Source: Spirogloea muscicola
Taxonomy: Eukaryota; Streptophyta; Zygnematophyceae; Spirogloeales; Spirogloeaceae
DNA: 12,647 nucleotides
Direction: 5' to 3'
Assembly (NCBI GenBank): GCA_009602725.1
Contig: WELB01000071.1
Location: 129,509 to 142,155 of the forward strand
Part shown: positions 9,615 to 12,647 of the stretch, piece after piece
Position numbering within the stretch: position 1 is the first letter of the stretch
Layout of the letters: each line of letters opens with the position of its first letter
Notes under the pieces: generated by a model
Seen by the model: only the letters and a program-made list of their open reading frames with translations
Database searches by the model: none
Told to the model about the DNA's origin: nothing
Translations under genes and position numbers: made by a program

Positions 9615-9791
9615 TCAGCCCCTGCACAAATCCACTGCCTTTTCGACTTTGGTGCTGTGCAGGCTGCTGTCGGCGAGGACTGGATTGAGACCCAGCGCGA
9701 CCTCGGCCCGTAGGGGCCGGAGAGTATCAATAAGGACCACCGGAGCATCAGCCGGGAGCTCCAGCACCATGGCCAGGGGGACAGTTAACAT
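9615..9791 (-). CDS. Small hypothetical ORF, 58 codons plus stop
   Basis: A minus-strand ATG at 9789-9791 opens a 58-residue frame ending in TGA at 9615-9617. A second in-frame ATG at 9768-9770 sits in a GCCATGG context. The protein (MLTVPLAMVLELPADAP, VVLIDTLRPLRAEVALG, ADSSLHSTKVEKAVDL) has a balanced composition and an amphipathic look, better than most random frames here. It matches no family I recognise. It could be one exon of a short gene or a chance ORF. Confidence 0.25.
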   Translation of the reverse strand: MLTVPLAMVLELPADAPVVLIDTLRPLRAEVALGLNPVLADSSLHSTKVEKAVDLCRG

Positions 9792-10069
9792 ATACCCACG
9801 CGTACTACACAGTTTCTAACGGTGTTGCCAAGGAGAAGTGTGCAGAAAAACCGCCAGGAGCTTGGGCAACGAGCGCAGGCTCGGGCTGCCGAGGCGTGCC
9901 TATAGGCACGTCGCAAGCTAACGTACACATTAAGGAGGACAGTGTAGTCAATGTACTACAAATGATCATGAACATAAGTAACAGTTGCAAGGAGTCGTGC
10001 CTCTCTAGCACTGTATGTACAATGTGTACATACAATGTATGTACGAGTAAGAGGCTCTCGTCCAGCTCC
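9792..10069. other. Convergent intergenic space, 3' flank of the SAM-membrane gene
   Basis: No coding signal was found. The part next to 10070 should be the 3' UTR of the minus-strand SAM gene and contains the hairpin listed separately. No clear polyadenylation signal was identified. Confidence 0.4.
10013..10044. repeat. Alternating inverted repeat able to form two hairpins
   Basis: GTATGTAC (10013-10020), its reverse complement GTACATAC (10026-10033), and GTATGTAC again (10037-10044) are separated by AATGT and AAT. The middle arm can pair with either outer arm, giving two mutually exclusive stems. The element lies just downstream of the SAM gene stop, in its probable 3' UTR. Confidence 0.6.
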
Positions 10070-12618
10070 TCAGACTACCTCGGTTTCCAGAACCCTTGCA
10101 TTGAGCTCTTCTATAGCTGCAATCAGCTTCTTTCGATCACCTAAGCTGCTGACACCAAGCTCTTGCCTGATTTCGTCACCAGTGAGGCACAAAAGCACCG
10201 GCCCGTCAATGCTGTGAGACAAAAAGCTACTGACATAGCGAGCCAAACCCAGCTTCTCCAGCCACGAAGCAACCTCCGTCTTTGACCAGGTCCTTACTGA
10301 ACCTGCTCCCAAGTGGAAAGTAGCGTGAGGTGTCAATGCAGGCAACATGTGATCCAGCAGAATGTCAGTTCCGTCGTTCTTTGATTCAATGCTGCTGCTC
10401 CTCTCACCATGCTGTTGAGTGTTGATATTCATGCCCAGCCTTCTGTCGAAGTCATGAAGCTCCTTTTGCCACTCAAGAGCTTGCCGCTCTTCCTCGGTCA
10501 ACTTAATATTCTTCGGCCTCTTCATTTCTTCAGCTGCTAGCTTTCTAGCTGCACAATACACTTGATGGGCTTCACAGCCAACTCTTGGCGGGATGCCTTG
10601 AAAGCCCAGGCATGTCAATGACAATGATGGAGATGATACAAGAGTTAAAACAAAATACATCTACTGCACATACTAAGATCTCTACTTCTCCTGCACACAT
10701 GCTTGGTTGCTTAATGAGATCTGCTGAGCACATACCAGCCTCCTTATCAAGATTGACCCGCTCCAGCTGCAGGTGGACTGCTCCCAGCAAGGGGTAAAGC
10801 CACCAAGCCGGTCCTGTCACTCTCAAGTACCATGCAGGAGGAACTTAGCTCGGCAGTGCAACTTACAGAGGGCGCAATATGATGACTTGCTACTGCTTCA
10901 AAAGAAGAACGGCAAGAAAGCAGCACACTCATGCAATTTGCTACAGGCATTCTACATCCTAATTTTGCCAGCTCTTAGAGCTTCTCATTCACATGGTACT
11001 GGACCGGCAACCGGGTAACAAGTACCTGCAAGAACTGGCGAGAATGTAGGCAGGATGCCAGCAGCAGCCAAGAAACCCTTGACAACAAACGTTGCTGAGG
11101 GTGCCGTGTAAATGGCGAAGTTGCGCTTGAAGCGTCGGATGTCTTTGTCAGAAAGCTTGTCCTGATTCTTCGATAGGGCAATGATCCATGCCACGGAATT
11201 TGCAAAAGGCACGATGCTCAGCACTGATGCGCCTAGCCAACCTGACCACTTCCTGTGCTCAACGGGCTGCAGGGGCAGTAGCAAGTTGAGCAGACATCAG
11301 CAAGTGTGCTCAACAGGAGGAAGGAGAGCTCGCGACTCTCACTTCTTCTCCTCCCATGTGGGTGAAAAGTTCAACATCTATCTATATCAAGCCACAGGGG
11401 CTGGACTTGACTGGCTCAACCACGATGACGAAGTGACGAGAAAATGTGGAAGTAGATGATGGCTGATGGGCTGGCACTTGCCAACAAAGACATCGGCAAT
11501 GAGCGCACCTCGAGACTCTCTCCGGAACAATCCCCTGCCTCTGAGGCTGCAGAGGCGGCGCCAGAACTGGGCGGCGGATAAGCCACAATGAGAAGCTCTC
11601 AGCAAGAGAGCGCTGGCCTTGCAAGTGATTGTTTGACTCCAGCAAGAAGCACTGCAAACAAACTTTAGCAGCAACCCTCTTGCCATGCTGCAGCCCCCTC
11701 CTTAGCACAGAATAGCAGATAGATTGCAGCGTCGAGCTCAGTGCATCAGTGACGTGTTACCTGTAATCTCTGAGGAGAGTCGCTGCTGGTCTGGAAAAGT
11801 TGAAGAGAAGGACCACACCAATCAAGCTGTCCAGCATCGTAAGTGCACCCAGCGAGAAAGTCTTGAAGCCTGGCATCGCAACCAACGCCAGCCCATCAGA
11901 TAGCACTGGCTAGGCTTGCAGCAGGCAATCATGGACGTCCCGATTGCCTGCCCTCAGCATTGGAGCAGCCAGGCAGCTTGGAGAGTGCGATGGAATAGCT
12001 GGGTTATCTGCGTACCAGCAGCTAGCATGATGACTCCGATGAGGGGCAAGCCTGCCGCGGCAAAGGCAAGCAAAATGGCTCCAAAGGTGGCCACGCCAGC
12101 CATGGCCAGCGCCGCCACCGTCAGAGCACCCGCAAGGCTGCAGAAACACAGGCCGCAGGGCAGCTGTCACGAGCTGCGGAGCCCCTCTGCAGGCGGCGGG
12201 AGCGTCCAGCAGGAGGCGCCGTCGAGTTGCCACGGCGAGGCCTCCTGGTCACAAGCCTGGGCATGGTGGAGGGGCGGCGGCGCACCCGAGCGCAAGCAGC
12301 GGGAGCGCCAGCGGGAGCGCCAGGAAGGGGAGGAGCAGGGGGGTGAGCGCCAACGGCAGCGCCAGCGGCAGCGCCCTGGGCTGGCCCGCGCCGTCGCCGC
12401 CTGGACGGAGGCGCGTCGCCCGGCCAGGCCTGGCGCAGGGGCACACTGCCCGTCAGGAGGCAGTGACTCCTCGCTCGCTCGCTCGCTCGCTCGCACAGCG
12501 GGAGCTCTGGCTGCTGCTCGGCAGCACGCCGGAGGCAGGCCGTCCAGCAGCTGGCCCGACCTGTGCAGGCAGCGGAGGCCGGGCGGGCGGCCGGGCGCCC
12601 GAGCCTGGAGCAGCCATG
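10070..12618 (-). CDS. Multi-pass membrane protein with C-terminal SAM domain
   Basis: Minus-strand exons, 5' to 3': an uncertain first part, then from about 12445 or 12452 down to 12286, 12137-12016, 11905-11761, 11546-11509, 11377-11343, 11266-11026, 10813-10736 and 10596-10070. All seven junctions from 12286 onward have GT-AG sites and matching phases. Hydrophobic segments in order: LPLALPLALTPLLLPFLALP; VAALAMAGVATFGAILLAF; LIGVIMLAAVLSDGLALV; LTMLDSLIGVVLLFNF; ASVLSIVPFANSVAWIIAL; APSATFVVKGFLAAAGIL; WWLYPLLGAVHLQLERV. A charged helix follows (LTEEERQALEWQKELHDF). The last ~70 residues form a SAM domain (VRTWSKTEVASWLEKLGL, ISFL-like core, GDRKKLIAAIEELN). SAM domains mediate protein-protein assembly and sometimes RNA binding; here it should face one side of a membrane. 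The membrane part matches no family I recognise. The start may be the ATG at 12616-12618 (Kozak-like GCGGCCATGGCTGC), joined by a weak intron 12446-12496. Confidence 0.75.
12471..12494. repeat. (TCGC)6 microsatellite
   Basis: Six perfect TCGC units lie in the 5' part of the SAM-membrane gene. Read on the minus strand they would encode alternating Ala-Ser-Glu-Arg if this stretch is exon. Tetranucleotide slippage here would shift the frame, which makes an intronic or UTR location more likely. Confidence 0.85.
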
Positions 12619-12647
12619 GCCGCCGCGGCTCCGGGAGGCCTGCCCGC

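Noticed and set aside
9638-9712. Plus-strand exon-like text DFGAVQAAVGEDWIETQRDLG ending in TAG
   Set aside because: It looks coding but has no start and no compatible upstream exon, and the minus-strand small ORF over the same bases is longer and has a start codon.
12616-12647. Plus-strand ATG (MAAAAPGGLP) at the right edge, suggesting a divergent gene
   Set aside because: GCCATGGC is palindromic, so both strands show an ATG here. Only ten codons are visible before the window ends, too little to call a gene.

Overview
The window looks like nuclear DNA of a green alga, probably a trebouxiophyte of the Chlorella/Coccomyxa kind. This is inferred from intron-rich genes with short GT-AG introns (about 50-300 nt), GC-rich first exons, an HPP-family membrane protein, a plant/algal-type NYN-LOTUS nuclease, and no bacterial operon signals. 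No rRNA, tRNA, CRISPR array or phage module was seen. Exon models were built by hand from reading frame, splice-site consensus and phase matching. No transcript evidence was available.

Layout. (1) 1-982, minus strand: the C-terminal part of a decayed or 5'-truncated LINE-like retroelement protein, with a Cys/His knuckle followed by a restriction-like-endonuclease (RLE) type D-x14-D region. It runs off the left edge. (2) 1883-3438, plus strand: a five-exon gene for an HPP-family integral membrane protein with a C-terminal extension ending in a short coiled coil. A TATA-like box lies near 1698. (3) 3439-4381: intergenic. (4) 4735-9150, plus strand, possibly starting near 4382: a gene of about eight exons for a NYN-domain (PIN-like) ribonuclease carrying four LOTUS/OST-HTH-like modules that look like one duplicated pair. 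It has three anomalies: a 115-nt poly-T tract ending in an N, a 4-bp tandem duplication that breaks the NYN frame, and a tandem array of ~115-bp units near its 3' end. (5) 9151-10069: convergent intergenic space with a small unassigned minus-strand ORF and a hairpin. (6) 10070 to about 12618, minus strand: an eight- or nine-exon gene for a multi-pass membrane protein with a C-terminal SAM domain, including 35-nt and 38-nt micro-exons.

The genes do not form an obvious pathway. The HPP and NYN-LOTUS genes are in tandem; the NYN-LOTUS and SAM-membrane genes converge tail to tail. The most interesting objects are the four-LOTUS NYN nuclease with its duplicated domain pair, the exon-intron tandem array in its 3' part, and the unrecognised multi-pass membrane-SAM architecture.
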